The translations under genes were made by a program, and so were the position numbers. From CAYXVU01 sp964468725 (GTDB lineage Bacteria > Acidobacteriota > Blastocatellia > UBA7656): a stretch of DNA of 35,064 nt. The DNA lies in assembly GCA_964468725.1 (NCBI GenBank), contig CAYXVU010000040.1:1-35064 (forward strand), in the 5' to 3' direction. The notes below the pieces were generated by a model, which saw only the letters and a list, made by a program, of their open reading frames with translations, was not told the DNA's origin and made no database searches. The number at the start of each line of letters is the position of its first letter. Position 1 is the stretch's first letter. This document shows positions 1 through 7,573 of this stretch, one piece after another.

Positions 1-138
1 GATGCGATGATGAAGTTGACAGGGCGCGCGGCGCGTCGGGGTTAACCCGCAAGGGTGAGTCGAATCACGACGAGCCGCGCGCCTTTTTCCGATCAAAGCC
101 TGTCAGAGAACATTGATGGCTGAGCCGGTGCTTGCCAA
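1..138. other. Intergenic left edge
   Basis: No gene is supported here. Short open frames in this stretch are shadows of the M20 peptidase gene that ends at 139. The only clear structure is the stem-loop with a T-run described separately at 23-88. Confidence 0.6.
23..88 (+). terminator. Nested stem-loop with T-run, probable plus-strand terminator
   Basis: The arms 23-38 and 68-83 pair at 15 of 16 positions and are almost pure GC. They are followed directly by five T (84-88). Inside the loop sits a second hairpin, ACCC-GCAA-GGGT (45-56), whose loop has the GNRA form. On the plus strand this has the form of an intrinsic terminator for a gene lying left of the window. On the minus strand the same stem lacks a T-run, so it is a weaker terminator for the M20 gene ending at 139. 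Confidence 0.5.
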
Positions 139-1374
139 TCAACCCGCTGCTCCGGCGAGCGCGGCGGTGAGCAACAACAACCGCTTCAAGCCCAGTTCGC
201 GCCCCGTCGGTTCGTACCATTCTGCTAGCGTATGGCAATTCTGGGCGATGCCGCCGACGCCAATCGTGATAGCGGGAATGCCGAGCGCAATGGGAATGTT
301 GGAATCGGTCGAAGAGCAATCCAATCGCGGCGTTATGCCTAAGAGTTGCGAACACTCTATGGCGGTCTGCACGATGGCCGAATCGGCTGGCGTTTCGCCC
401 GACGGACGATTGCCGATCTGCTCAAGTTGAAAGGTCAAGGTTGTGCTGCTGGCTGCGCGTTGCCCGTTCTCTTCGCGCACGGCCATTTCAACGACGCGCC
501 CCAAGTGTGCTTCCAGTTTGTCAATCTCGCCGCTCACCGTCGAGCGCATATCCACCATCATGCTGGCGCGTTCGGGAATGGCGTTGACCGACGAACCGCC
601 TTCGATGATGCCGACATTGAATGAGGTGCGCGGCGAAAAGGGCGCGGGGTAGGTAGCAAAACGCGCAATGGCGCGACCGAGCGCATGCACAGGGTTGACG
701 ATGCCGAAATCGCCCCACGAATGGCCGCCCGGCCCGGTGATCGTTACCCGCGCCCGCCGCGAACCGAGCGCTCGCGTGGTGATGCGCTCCAACCCCGGCC
801 CATCAAGCGCGATGAAGGCATCAACGCCCGCCTGAAAATCGCCTTCCGTAAACAAGTAGCGGATGCCGCGCAGATTACCCTCGCCTTCTTCGCCGACCGT
901 CGCAACGAAATGAATCGCCCCTTCGGTTTCAAGGCCACCCACATCCAACGCTTGCGCGAGCAACAGTAGACTCATCACTCCACAGGTGTTATCGCCGATG
1001 CCTGGGCAGTAGAACCTGTGACCTTCGCGGCGCACGCGAACGTCGGTGCCTTCAGGAAAGACGGTATCCAGATGCGCGGAGACGATAAGGCTCGGATGAT
1101 CTGCGCGCCCCGCCCGTGTCGCAATGACATTGCCCTCGGCGTCAATGCGAGCCTGTGCCAAACCTAACTCTTCGAATCGTTGTTTGACATAACGTGCGCG
1201 CGCCGCTTCTTTGAAGGGCGGCGCAGGAATTTCGCAGATGCGAATGAGTTCGTCTTGGGCTTCTGCCGAGGCGCTTTCGATGTAGCGAAAGGCAAGCGCG
1301 ATTTCCGGCGTATGGCACAGGTCTTTGGCGCGCAAATTGAACGGGATGGTTGTCGGACTCAATGGCTGTCGCAT
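139..1374 (-). CDS. M20 family metallopeptidase (peptidase T-like)
   Basis: Predicted cytosolic zinc-dependent exopeptidase of about 411 residues; no signal peptide is seen. The M20 landmarks are in order: SAHLDTVFP gives the first metal His and the following Asp, GIGDNTCG the bridging Asp, TVGEEGEGN the catalytic Glu and next metal ligand, an internal dimerisation lid domain around TGPGGHSWGDFG, and CHTLAEWYEP the final metal His. The spacing fits the peptidase T/ArgE-type M20 group; the substrate cannot be assigned. I chose ATG 1374, which leaves a 61-base gap to the upstream condensing-enzyme gene. A longer GTG start at 1467 is open but would overlap that gene's end by 32 bases and adds a Cys-rich tail unlike the family. 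The two genes probably share a transcript. Alternative names: tripeptidase, M20/M25/M40 hydrolase. Confidence 0.85.
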   Translation of the reverse strand: MRQPLSPTTIPFNLRAKDLCHTPEIALAFRYIESASAEAQDELIRICEIPAPPFKEAARARYVKQRFEELGLAQARIDAEGNVIATRAGRADHPSLIVSAHLDTVFPEGTDVRVRREGHRFYCPGIGDNTCGVMSLLLLAQALDVGGLETEGAIHFVATVGEEGEGNLRGIRYLFTEGDFQAGVDAFIALDGPGLERITTRALGSRRARVTITGPGGHSWGDFGIVNPVHALGRAIARFATYPAPFSPRTSFNVGIIEGGSSVNAIPERASMMVDMRSTVSGEIDKLEAHLGRVVEMAVREENGQRAASSTTLTFQLEQIGNRPSGETPADSAIVQTAIECSQLLGITPRLDCSSTDSNIPIALGIPAITIGVGGIAQNCHTLAEWYEPTGRELGLKRLLLLTAALAGAAG

Positions 1375-1435
1375 GGTAACTCTGCCACAAGGCGGCATGC
1401 AGAATGGCTGCCCGGTCTCCGCTAAACGGCTTTCG

Positions 1436-2650
1436 TCAGTCGCACAAGGCGCGCACTTCCGCATCACTCAAAACGGCGCTGCACTGTTTGGCTTGATGGA
1501 AGATGCGCTCAACGCGCTCCTCAGTCGCTTCGTATCCGTGCCGTTCCAGCCAGAAGACGACATTCGATTTGCCGCTCATCGGGCCGATCTCGATCAACTG
1601 CTCGCGTCCGAACATCTTTGCGGGCACGCCGGAATAGACCGCATCTGCCAGCCATTCGTCGCCTTTGCGAAAGGCTTTGATCACCGCCGATGCATGAACT
1701 CCTGTGGCGGTGCGAAAGGCATCGCGCCCGACCACCGGATAGCTTACCGAAATCGGCACGCCGGTCGCTTCGCTGGCGACTTCACAGTAGCGCGCCAGAT
1801 TCGACAGGTCACGGTTCAAGTAGCCCATCAAGTACAGATTCACCAGCAACTGATCCATCGGCGCATTGCCGACGCGTTCGCCGACGCCAAGCGCCGTGCC
1901 ATGCAGACGGTCGGCTCCCGCTTCAAAGGCGGCGAGGGCATTGATCACGCCTAGCCCGCGATCTTGATGGCCATGCCAATCAATCTTCACCTCTTCGCCG
2001 GTCTGGGCAACGATGGATTTGATATACCGGATGAGGGCGCGCACGCCTTCGGGGGTGGCGTGGCCGACGGTGTCGCAAACGCAGATGCGTTTTGCGCCCG
2101 CTTCGATGGCCGTCGTGTAGAGGGCGCGAATCGTATCGGGATGGGCGCGGGTTGTGTCTTCAGTGACATACATCACCGGCAGCCCGTGCGAAGCGGCAAA
2201 CTTCACAGCCTCTTCGGTAGCCGTCAGCATCATCTCTAACGACCAACCTTCGGCATACTGCCGTATGGGGCTTGAGCCGATGAAGGTGCAGGCTTCGATG
2301 GCCACCCCGACCTGTTCGGAAATATCAATGATGGGTTGCAAATCGGCGATGACCGTGCGCGCCGCGCAGTTGGGTTGCACATCGAGTTTGCATTCGACGA
2401 TCTCTTTGGCCAGCCGCGTCACATCTGCGACGGCGCGCGGCCCCGCACCCGGCAACCCGATGTCGGCGCTGTCAATACCAAGCGAGTCCATCAAGTGTAA
2501 AAGTTCGATCTTCTTGTCAATCGGCGGGTCAATGACCGATGGTGATTGCAACCCGTCACGCAAGGTTTCGTCATTGAGTTCGATGCGTCGGTGGGGCGGC
2601 TCGGCAACCTCCACACGATTCCAATCATAAATCAAGTCGCTCTGTTCCAC
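1436..2650 (-). CDS. HMGL-like / LeuA-like alpha-keto acid condensing enzyme (2-isopropylmalate or homocitrate synthase family)
   Basis: A 404-residue enzyme of the pyruvate carboxyltransferase (TIM-barrel) family that condenses acetyl-CoA with an alpha-keto acid. The signature NDETLRDG lies at residues 26-33, with the catalytic Arg31 and metal Asp32 equivalents. The metal-binding HGH motif is at 226-228 (HGHQDRG, where LeuA usually has HxHND), and GERVGNAP at 257-264 is the family's second signature. The C-terminal LeuA regulatory domain for leucine feedback is absent; only a short helical tail of about 100 residues follows the barrel. It could therefore be a short isopropylmalate synthase, a homocitrate or citramalate-type enzyme. 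The start is GTG 2650, preceded by GAGGTAG at good spacing and by a promoter at 2668-2696. No other leu genes are nearby, so the pathway is not settled by context. Confidence 0.82.
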   Translation of the reverse strand: MEQSDLIYDWNRVEVAEPPHRRIELNDETLRDGLQSPSVIDPPIDKKIELLHLMDSLGIDSADIGLPGAGPRAVADVTRLAKEIVECKLDVQPNCAARTVIADLQPIIDISEQVGVAIEACTFIGSSPIRQYAEGWSLEMMLTATEEAVKFAASHGLPVMYVTEDTTRAHPDTIRALYTTAIEAGAKRICVCDTVGHATPEGVRALIRYIKSIVAQTGEEVKIDWHGHQDRGLGVINALAAFEAGADRLHGTALGVGERVGNAPMDQLLVNLYLMGYLNRDLSNLARYCEVASEATGVPISVSYPVVGRDAFRTATGVHASAVIKAFRKGDEWLADAVYSGVPAKMFGREQLIEIGPMSGKSNVVFWLERHGYEATEERVERIFHQAKQCSAVLSDAEVRALCD

Positions 2651-2667
2651 GTTTCTACCTCACAGCG

Positions 2668-2696
2668 ATTACAACAAACACGTCCGCAAGCGTCAA
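2668..2696 (-). promoter_or_regulatory. Sigma-70 type promoter for the LeuA-like gene
   Basis: On the minus strand TTGACG (2691-2696) and TGTAAT (2668-2673) are separated by exactly 17 bases, each 5 of 6 to consensus. It lies 18 bases upstream of the GTG start at 2650. This suggests the condensing enzyme and the M20 peptidase are transcribed separately from the polysaccharide genes upstream. Confidence 0.6.
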
Positions 2697-2756
2697 GCAG
2701 GTTGAGCCGTGCGGTTGAGCCACATCGGCGCCAGTTCGGCTTGCCCGCGGCGGCTC

Positions 2757-3590
2757 TCACTTGCGGGTAAAAATTTGTTTGATGACCAGCCAAATGAAGG
2801 CAGCGTTGCCGATCAGATAGCGTCGCCACAAGCGCGTTGGCTCTTGCAGCAAGCGATGCAGCCACTCCAAGCCGCTGCGCTGCATCCACAGCGGCGCGCG
2901 CGTTGCCAGCCCGCTGAGATGATCGAAACTGCCGCCCACGCCGAGGGCAAATTTTACCGCCGTCTGCGCCAGATGAGCGCTGATCCAGTACTCTTGCGCG
3001 GGCGAGCCGAGCGCCACAAAGAGCAAGTCAGCTCGGCTTTCTTTGATCGCTTCGGCAATCGCTTGAGCTTCGGTCGGCGAGAAATATCCGTTGCGATAAC
3101 CCGCAACCTGCAAGTCGGGGTGTTGGCGCGTCAGTTGGTTGACCAGCCGTTGGACAACGTGCTGCTGGGCGCCGAAAAAGTAGGCCGACCAGCCACAAGC
3201 TGCGGCGCGCGCCACTAACTTGGCGAACAGATCAATTCCCGTTACCCGCTCTTTGAGCGGCTGTCCCAACCCTTTCGATGCCCACACTACCGACATGCCA
3301 TCGGCGGTCACAAGGTCTGCATCGAGGAGAATCTTTCGCAATCGCGCATCGCGAGTTGCCGCTACCAGTTTGGCGGCGTTGACAACAGCCATATAATGCG
3401 TGCCGCCTTGTAGCAGCAGGCCTTCAATATGATGGAGAGCTTCCGTCTGGCTGAGGTTATCTATGCCGATGCCCGCAATCTGTAGGCGTGCGGGTGCGGA
3501 AGTCGGGGAGTGGCGAGGCGATGAAGACTGCTCCTGACGCGCAACCGGATTGCCGGACTGATCTGCCTGTGAAGCGTCATTCACTGACAT
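2757..3590 (-). CDS. WecG/TagA/CpsF family glycosyltransferase
   Basis: A 277-residue glycosyltransferase of the GT26 family. These enzymes add N-acetylmannosamine, N-acetylmannosaminuronate or glucose-type sugars to undecaprenyl-diphosphate-linked intermediates at the inner face of the membrane. Family landmarks are seen: VNAAKLV, the loop DADLVTADGMSVVW (the Asp is the proposed catalytic base), ERVTGIDL, YFFGAQ, VALGSPAQE and GVGGSFDHLSG, ending with RAPLWMQRSGLEWLHRL and a basic membrane-proximal helix. The first 40 residues are a polar low-complexity extension. The start ATG 3590 has AGAGGAAG just upstream. It overlaps the 3' end of the GT2 gene by 14 bases, so the two are very probably translated from one mRNA. 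Donor sugar is unknown. Confidence 0.9.
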   Translation of the reverse strand: MSVNDASQADQSGNPVARQEQSSSPRHSPTSAPARLQIAGIGIDNLSQTEALHHIEGLLLQGGTHYMAVVNAAKLVAATRDARLRKILLDADLVTADGMSVVWASKGLGQPLKERVTGIDLFAKLVARAAACGWSAYFFGAQQHVVQRLVNQLTRQHPDLQVAGYRNGYFSPTEAQAIAEAIKESRADLLFVALGSPAQEYWISAHLAQTAVKFALGVGGSFDHLSGLATRAPLWMQRSGLEWLHRLLQEPTRLWRRYLIGNAAFIWLVIKQIFTRK

Positions 3591-4593
3591 CTTCCTCTTC
3601 GATGTTGATGCGTTCGCGGACGAGGTAGATCGGTTTGTCTTGCGATTCGTGATAGGTGCGAACGATCATCTCGGCGAGCAACCCCATAAAGATAAACTGC
3701 ACCCCCATGCCGAACATAATCATCGCCAATGTCGCCAGCGGCATGCGATTGAGGTGCACATCATGAACGAAGCGATAAAACAACGCGCCCATCAGGGAAA
3801 GCAGCGAGACCGCCAAACAGATCAAGCCCGCCGAGCCGAAGAGGTAGAGCGGCTTGGTCAGGTAGCTCGCCATGAACTTCACGGTGATTAGATCGAAGAC
3901 GACCTTGATGGTGCGCGACAATCCGTATTTGGATTTGCCTGCCCGTCGCGGGTGGTGGGTCACGGGCATTTCGGCTACCCGCGCGCCCGCCCATCCGGCA
4001 TAGATGGGAATGAAGCGGTGCATCTCGCCGTAGAGTTTCACGTCGGCCAATACTTCACGGCGATACGCTTTCAGGCTGCAACCGTAATCGTGCAGCCGCA
4101 CGCCGCTGATCGAAGAGATTAAGCGGTTGGCCATCGCCGAAGGCAATTTGCGCGTCAGCCACTTGTCCTGACGATCTTTGCGCCAACCCGATACGACATC
4201 GTAGCCCTCATCGAGTTTGTCGAGCAGGCGGGCAATATCTGCCGGGTCGTTTTGTAAATCGGCATCCATCGGGATGAGAATCTCGCCGCGCGCGTGATCG
4301 ATTCCGGCGCTCATTGCCGCCGTCTGACCGAAATTGCGCCGCAACGCGATGACGCGCACGCGCCGATCTGCCAAGGCTAGCTCGCGTAAGGTTGCCAGAC
4401 TCTTATCAGTCGAGCCGTCATCCACGTAGATGATTTCATAGGTGCGACCGAGTTGGCTTAGTGATTCCGTCAGGTCGTGATGCAGCGGGCGGATATTCTC
4501 TTCTTCGTTGAAGACGGGCAAAAAGACAGATAATTCTGGCGACGGCGCGGCGCTGGTAACCTCTCGAACGCTTTTCAAACGGTACTTACTCAT
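3577..4593 (-). CDS. Family 2 glycosyltransferase, DPM1/ArnC-like
   Basis: A 338-residue membrane-bound GT2 enzyme, probably transferring a sugar from a nucleotide to a polyprenyl phosphate. Visible are YVDDGSTDKS, the DxD-type motif MDADLQNDP that binds nucleotide-sugar and metal, and the acceptor-loop sequence YGCSLKAYRREVL. Two hydrophobic segments near the C-terminus (after KFMASYLTKPLYLFG and around ATLAMIMFGMGVQFIFMG) are typical of DPM1/ArnC/GtrB-type proteins. I chose ATG 4593 (MSKYRLKS). A TTG at 4662 would add 23 residues that do not resemble the family and would run into the inverted repeat at 4665-4780. No convincing ribosome site precedes ATG 4593. It overlaps the WecG-type gene downstream, giving a two-gene unit for surface glycan or lipid-linked sugar synthesis. 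Confidence 0.9.
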   Translation of the reverse strand: MSKYRLKSVREVTSAAPSPELSVFLPVFNEEENIRPLHHDLTESLSQLGRTYEIIYVDDGSTDKSLATLRELALADRRVRVIALRRNFGQTAAMSAGIDHARGEILIPMDADLQNDPADIARLLDKLDEGYDVVSGWRKDRQDKWLTRKLPSAMANRLISSISGVRLHDYGCSLKAYRREVLADVKLYGEMHRFIPIYAGWAGARVAEMPVTHHPRRAGKSKYGLSRTIKVVFDLITVKFMASYLTKPLYLFGSAGLICLAVSLLSLMGALFYRFVHDVHLNRMPLATLAMIMFGMGVQFIFMGLLAEMIVRTYHESQDKPIYLVRERINIEEEDVSE

Positions 4594-4664
4594 AATGAAA
4601 TGATGCAAACAGCCGGTCACGCGACAACAGAGATAGTAGACTGCGCGCTCGCGGGGAAGCAACT

Positions 4665-4780
4665 AAAAGAAGTGACGAGGGGCAAGAATTCAGAATTCAG
4701 GAGTCAGAAGGGGTACGGAAGTCGGCGCGCAATGCTTCCTCTGAATTCTGGATTCTGTTTTTTCCCTCATCACTTCTTTT
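4665..4780. repeat. Long imperfect inverted repeat overlapping the epimerase 3' end
   Basis: Two purine/pyrimidine-biased arms face each other. The outer pair 4665-4681 and 4764-4780 matches at 16 of 17 bases. The inner pair 4685-4701 (two GAATTC-like units) and 4738-4756 matches with one mismatch and one bulge. A six-T run (4758-4763) follows the inner right arm. The right outer arm contains the last two Lys codons and the stop codon of the epimerase gene. The sub-segment 4692-4711 recurs at 17 of 20 bases at 32245-32264, so this is likely one member of a dispersed intergenic repeat family. Confidence 0.6.
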
Positions 4781-5729
4781 GCCGGTTGAACCAGTGCACG
4801 AATTTTTCGATGCCATCTTCGATCTTCGTTTGTGGGCGATAGCCGAGCAGCCGTTGCGCTTTGCTGATGTCGGCGTAGGTGACCGGCACATCGCCTGGTT
4901 GCAGCGGTTGACGATCAATGCGCGCCGGTTTGCCGAGCGCGCGTTCTAAGACGGCGATCAGGTAATTCAACTCGACAGTTTCGGATTCGCCCAGGTTGAT
5001 GATCTCAAAATCCGTCTCTTCATAAGCAAGCGCCGCAAGGATGCCCGCGAGGATGTCGTCAATGTAGGTGTAATCGCGTCGGGTAGAGCCATCGCCGAAG
5101 ACCGGAATCGGTTTGTCTTCATCAATCAGTCGCGCGAATTTGTGAATCGCCAAATCAGGCCGCTGCCGCGCGCCATATACGGTGAAGAAACGCAGCGCGA
5201 TGACACGTAACCCATATAGATGGCTGTAAACCGCACACGCCGCTTCGCCCGCGATCTTTGTCGCCGCATAGGGCGAGATGGGCTGCGCGATGGGATCGGA
5301 TTCCGAAAACGGAACGCCCGCATTGAGTCCGTAGACTGAACTCGAAGAGCCAAAGATGAAGCGCGGCACATCGTGCAGCCGTGCGGCTTCGAGCAGGGCA
5401 TACGTCCCGCGCACGTTGGTTTCCTGATAGGCGAGCGGCTGTTCAAGGGAAGGGCGCACTCCGGCGCGGGCTGCCAGATGCACAACCGCGTCGAATTGCG
5501 CCGCGGAAAAGATGGCATTTAAAGTGTTGGCGTCGCAGATGTCGGCTTCCCGCAATGCGAAATTCGGATTGTCAAAGTGCTGCGCCAGATTAGCGCGTTT
5601 GATCGCCGGAGCGTAAAAGTCATGAAAGTTATCAATGACGGTGACGCGATTCCTATTCTCTTTGAGCAAAAGGTCAACCAGATGGCTGCCGATAAACCCT
5701 GCTCCGCCAGTTACCAGAATCTTCTTCAT
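4770..5729 (-). CDS. NAD-dependent epimerase/dehydratase, UDP-glucuronate 4-epimerase-like
   Basis: A 319-residue extended-SDR nucleotide-sugar epimerase making a sugar precursor for surface glycans. The NAD-binding motif VTGGAGFIGSH is at residues 6-16, LAARAGVR follows beta-4, the Ser/SVYG segment is near 128-134 and the catalytic YxxxK is Tyr154/Lys158. ARQRPDLAIHKFARLI resembles the substrate loop of UDP-glucuronate 4-epimerases rather than GalE, and GDGSTRRDYTYIDD is the usual nucleotide-sugar region. I chose ATG 5729 since the Rossmann motif begins at residue 3; a TTG at 5762 would lie upstream of the likely -10 box. No ribosome site is seen and a TATAAT sits 12 bases before the ATG, suggesting leaderless translation. 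It precedes the GT2 and WecG-type genes in the same direction. The exact sugar is not certain. Confidence 0.9.
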   Translation of the reverse strand: MKKILVTGGAGFIGSHLVDLLLKENRNRVTVIDNFHDFYAPAIKRANLAQHFDNPNFALREADICDANTLNAIFSAAQFDAVVHLAARAGVRPSLEQPLAYQETNVRGTYALLEAARLHDVPRFIFGSSSSVYGLNAGVPFSESDPIAQPISPYAATKIAGEAACAVYSHLYGLRVIALRFFTVYGARQRPDLAIHKFARLIDEDKPIPVFGDGSTRRDYTYIDDILAGILAALAYEETDFEIINLGESETVELNYLIAVLERALGKPARIDRQPLQPGDVPVTYADISKAQRLLGYRPQTKIEDGIEKFVHWFNRQKK

Positions 5730-5741
5730 CTCGAACGCCGG

Positions 5742-5747
5742 ATTATA
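5742..5747 (-). promoter_or_regulatory. Consensus -10 box immediately upstream of the epimerase start
   Basis: A perfect TATAAT on the minus strand lies 12 bases before the ATG at 5729, so the transcript would begin about 5 bases before the start codon. The -35 region is weak (TTACGT at 18 bases). No Shine-Dalgarno sequence is present between the box and the ATG. Confidence 0.5.
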
Positions 5748-5831
5748 GCAGTGGGCGCGCAAGCAACGTAAGGCAGCATCGCTACGAACAACTGCCGACA
5801 GCGAAGGGATCGGGCGTTTGACCTGCGATCA

Positions 5832-6746
5832 TCAAGCCGTGCGAGCGACGATCAGGCGGGCGCGCACGATGTAGTCTCTGGCGCGTTCGCGGTTGCCTAA
5901 CGCCGCATACAAACCGGCAATGTTGATACACTCGTCGGCGGCTCTGTCGAATAGCGAAGCCCGTAGGTAGATATCTTTCAACCGCACCCGCACGTCAATG
6001 AAATCAGGGCGCTCCCATAAGATATCTTTGAGGCAGGCAATCGCTTCTTCGATCTTTCCGTAGCCTACCAGCATCTCTGCTTGCGCGATGTTTTGAATCA
6101 CGGTCTTGTCATCCCTCACGGCAGGCGGCGCAGAGGAGGCGGCCTCTGGCAAAAAAGTGGCGTCCTGAAAACTCTCTTCCGTTGTTACCGGCGTCGCATC
6201 AGGGATGGAGATATAAATGGCTTCGAGTTGTTGCGGGGCAGCAACGGTTGTGAATGCGGGTTGCTGAATTTCTGCTTCCAAACCGGCGAGCGCCGCCTTC
6301 GCCTGCCGACTTGCGGGATTGGCGAGCAACGCTTTGCGGCTCGCGTCGAGCGCCGCATCGAGCTTGCCCTGTTGCGACAATCTGGCGCCCGCTTCGATGA
6401 AGCAATCGTGCGCCTTCTCGGCTTCGCCGTCCTGCAAGTACAGATCGCCCAGCTTCAAGTTGGCCGCGACATTGTGCGGGTCGAGTTGAAGAATTCTTTT
6501 GATGACATAGATGGCGTTGTTTTTCGAGCCGAGACGCAGGAAATCATCCACCATTTGGGTAAAGTATTCTATAGCTTTGTTGGGCGTGCCGTCCTTCAGG
6601 TGCAAATCCCCAATGGCGCTGACACAGAGGAGATCGAGAGGATTGGCATGTAGCAGCTTGCGATAAATGGTGATGGCCGAAGCCAGGTTGCCTCTCGCCG
6701 CTTGTTGTTCTGCTTGGCGTAGCGCCTCTGTTCTGCTGAATGCCAT
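5832..6746 (-). CDS. Tetratricopeptide repeat protein
   Basis: A 304-residue soluble protein built from TPR helices, probably a scaffold for protein-protein contacts. An N-terminal block (about residues 5-160) contains four or so TPR units, recognisable by A-x-x-x-G-N-L-A-x-A, GDLHLKDGTPNKAIEYF and GDLYLQDGEAEKAHDCF. A Pro/Ala/Thr-rich linker (about 165-215) follows, then a second block (about 220-300) with the units VGYGKIEEAIACL and AALGNRERARDYI. There is no signal peptide or membrane segment, so a cytosolic location is inferred. The partner is unknown. It lies between the epimerase and the rhodanese; the terminator at 6870-6902 separates it from the rhodanese. Start ATG 6746 lacks a clear ribosome site. 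Confidence 0.8.
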   Translation of the reverse strand: MAFSRTEALRQAEQQAARGNLASAITIYRKLLHANPLDLLCVSAIGDLHLKDGTPNKAIEYFTQMVDDFLRLGSKNNAIYVIKRILQLDPHNVAANLKLGDLYLQDGEAEKAHDCFIEAGARLSQQGKLDAALDASRKALLANPASRQAKAALAGLEAEIQQPAFTTVAAPQQLEAIYISIPDATPVTTEESFQDATFLPEAASSAPPAVRDDKTVIQNIAQAEMLVGYGKIEEAIACLKDILWERPDFIDVRVRLKDIYLRASLFDRAADECINIAGLYAALGNRERARDYIVRARLIVARTA

Positions 6747-6869
6747 CTATCCAGTTCGCTCGAAAGCCAAAAGGGTCGCTTCTCACACGGGGGAAGTAAC
6801 GGAACTACAACTCAGGAGCTTGTGACGATTCAACCACGTCGGCGGGAATAGTTCAACACTTCTTTGCCG

Positions 6870-6902
6870 AAAAAAGACGGGAGCCGCAACTGCGACTCCC
6901 GT
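6870..6902 (-). terminator. Intrinsic terminator of the rhodanese gene
   Basis: Read on the minus strand, a 12-base stem with one G-T pair (arms 6891-6902 and 6877-6888) and a 2-base apical gap is followed by CTTTTTT. It stands 30 bases past the rhodanese stop codon. It is the best intrinsic terminator in the window. Confidence 0.8.
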
Positions 6903-6931
6903 TGAACTATCAGTTGTCTGTTACCCTGTGA

Positions 6932-7369
6932 CTACTTGGCTTCGACCGCGCCGTGCGCCGCATTCCAAGCGTTCCATCCGCCTTTGAGAGCGCGGGCTTT
7001 TTTGAAGCCGTTGTTGAGCAGGGTCAACGCTGCTTTCACCGAGCCGCCATCGGTTGAACAGGCGCAGTAGGTGACGATCTCCTGGTCGCGCGGAATCTCA
7101 GCAAGCCGCGCTGCCAGTTCGGCAGGCGGGATGCGAATCGCGCCTTTGATCTTCGTCGCGCTGCTATCGTAATCGCTGCCGCGCACGTCTATGATGACGA
7201 GCTTTTCGTTCTTTGCCAGCTTGGCTTGTAACTCTTCGACGGTGATCTTTTCGACCTTGTCTTCCGGGTGCTCTTGCGCCCGAACGCGATTGCTGTTTGC
7301 TGCTCCCGTCACGCCCAATAGCAACGTCATGGCCATTAACAACACAGATTTCCAACTCCTACGCTTCAT
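6932..7369 (-). CDS. Exported rhodanese-like domain protein
   Basis: A 145-residue protein with an N-terminal signal peptide (KRRSWKS, then a hydrophobic core to about residue 24) and a single rhodanese domain. Landmarks are VIIDVRGSDYD, KGAIRIPPAEL, the active-site loop beginning TYCACSTDGG with Cys102 and Cys104, and the closing LKGGWNAW. The loop has the YCAC form of periplasmic rhodaneses rather than the classic CxxxxR loop. The likely role is sulfane-sulfur or thiol chemistry in the periplasm; the substrate is unknown. ATG 7369 is well supported by GGAGGTGAG upstream. The gene has its own promoter at 7499-7530, which matches the promoter of the ECF sigma gene, and a strong terminator at 6870-6902, so it is a monocistronic member of the putative ECF regulon. 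Confidence 0.9.
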   Translation of the reverse strand: MKRRSWKSVLLMAMTLLLGVTGAANSNRVRAQEHPEDKVEKITVEELQAKLAKNEKLVIIDVRGSDYDSSATKIKGAIRIPPAELAARLAEIPRDQEIVTYCACSTDGGSVKAALTLLNNGFKKARALKGGWNAWNAAHGAVEAK

Positions 7370-7498
7370 GCACTCACCTCCATTGAAACAGGTTTTGTCG
7401 AATTCGATTCGGCATTTGTGCAAAGCCGATGCTCGCTAGTGCAGTCTGGCCAGACGCGCTCCGCGCACGCGTGTAAGAACGGTCTCAACTTTGCTCCC

Positions 7499-7530
7499 CG
7501 ATATACGCAGTCAAAATGTTTTCGGTTACA
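7499..7530 (-). promoter_or_regulatory. ECF-type promoter of the rhodanese gene
   Basis: The minus strand reads TGTAACCGAA (7521-7530), 12 bases, then GCGTATATCG (7499-7508). Written as an ECF promoter this is TGTAAC, 17 bases, CGTATA. The same blocks with the same spacing stand upstream of the ECF sigma gene (9830-9861). The form resembles known ECF promoters with an AAC -35 and CGT -10. The predicted leader is about 120 bases. Confidence 0.65.
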
Positions 7531-7573
7531 GAGGCCAAGAGGGATGGGGCGCAAAGCTCTGCTCACCGACCTC

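Noticed and set aside
3577..4662. TTG start at 4662 for the GT2 gene
   Set aside because: It adds 23 residues unlike the family and has no good ribosome site; ATG 4593 begins just before the conserved region.
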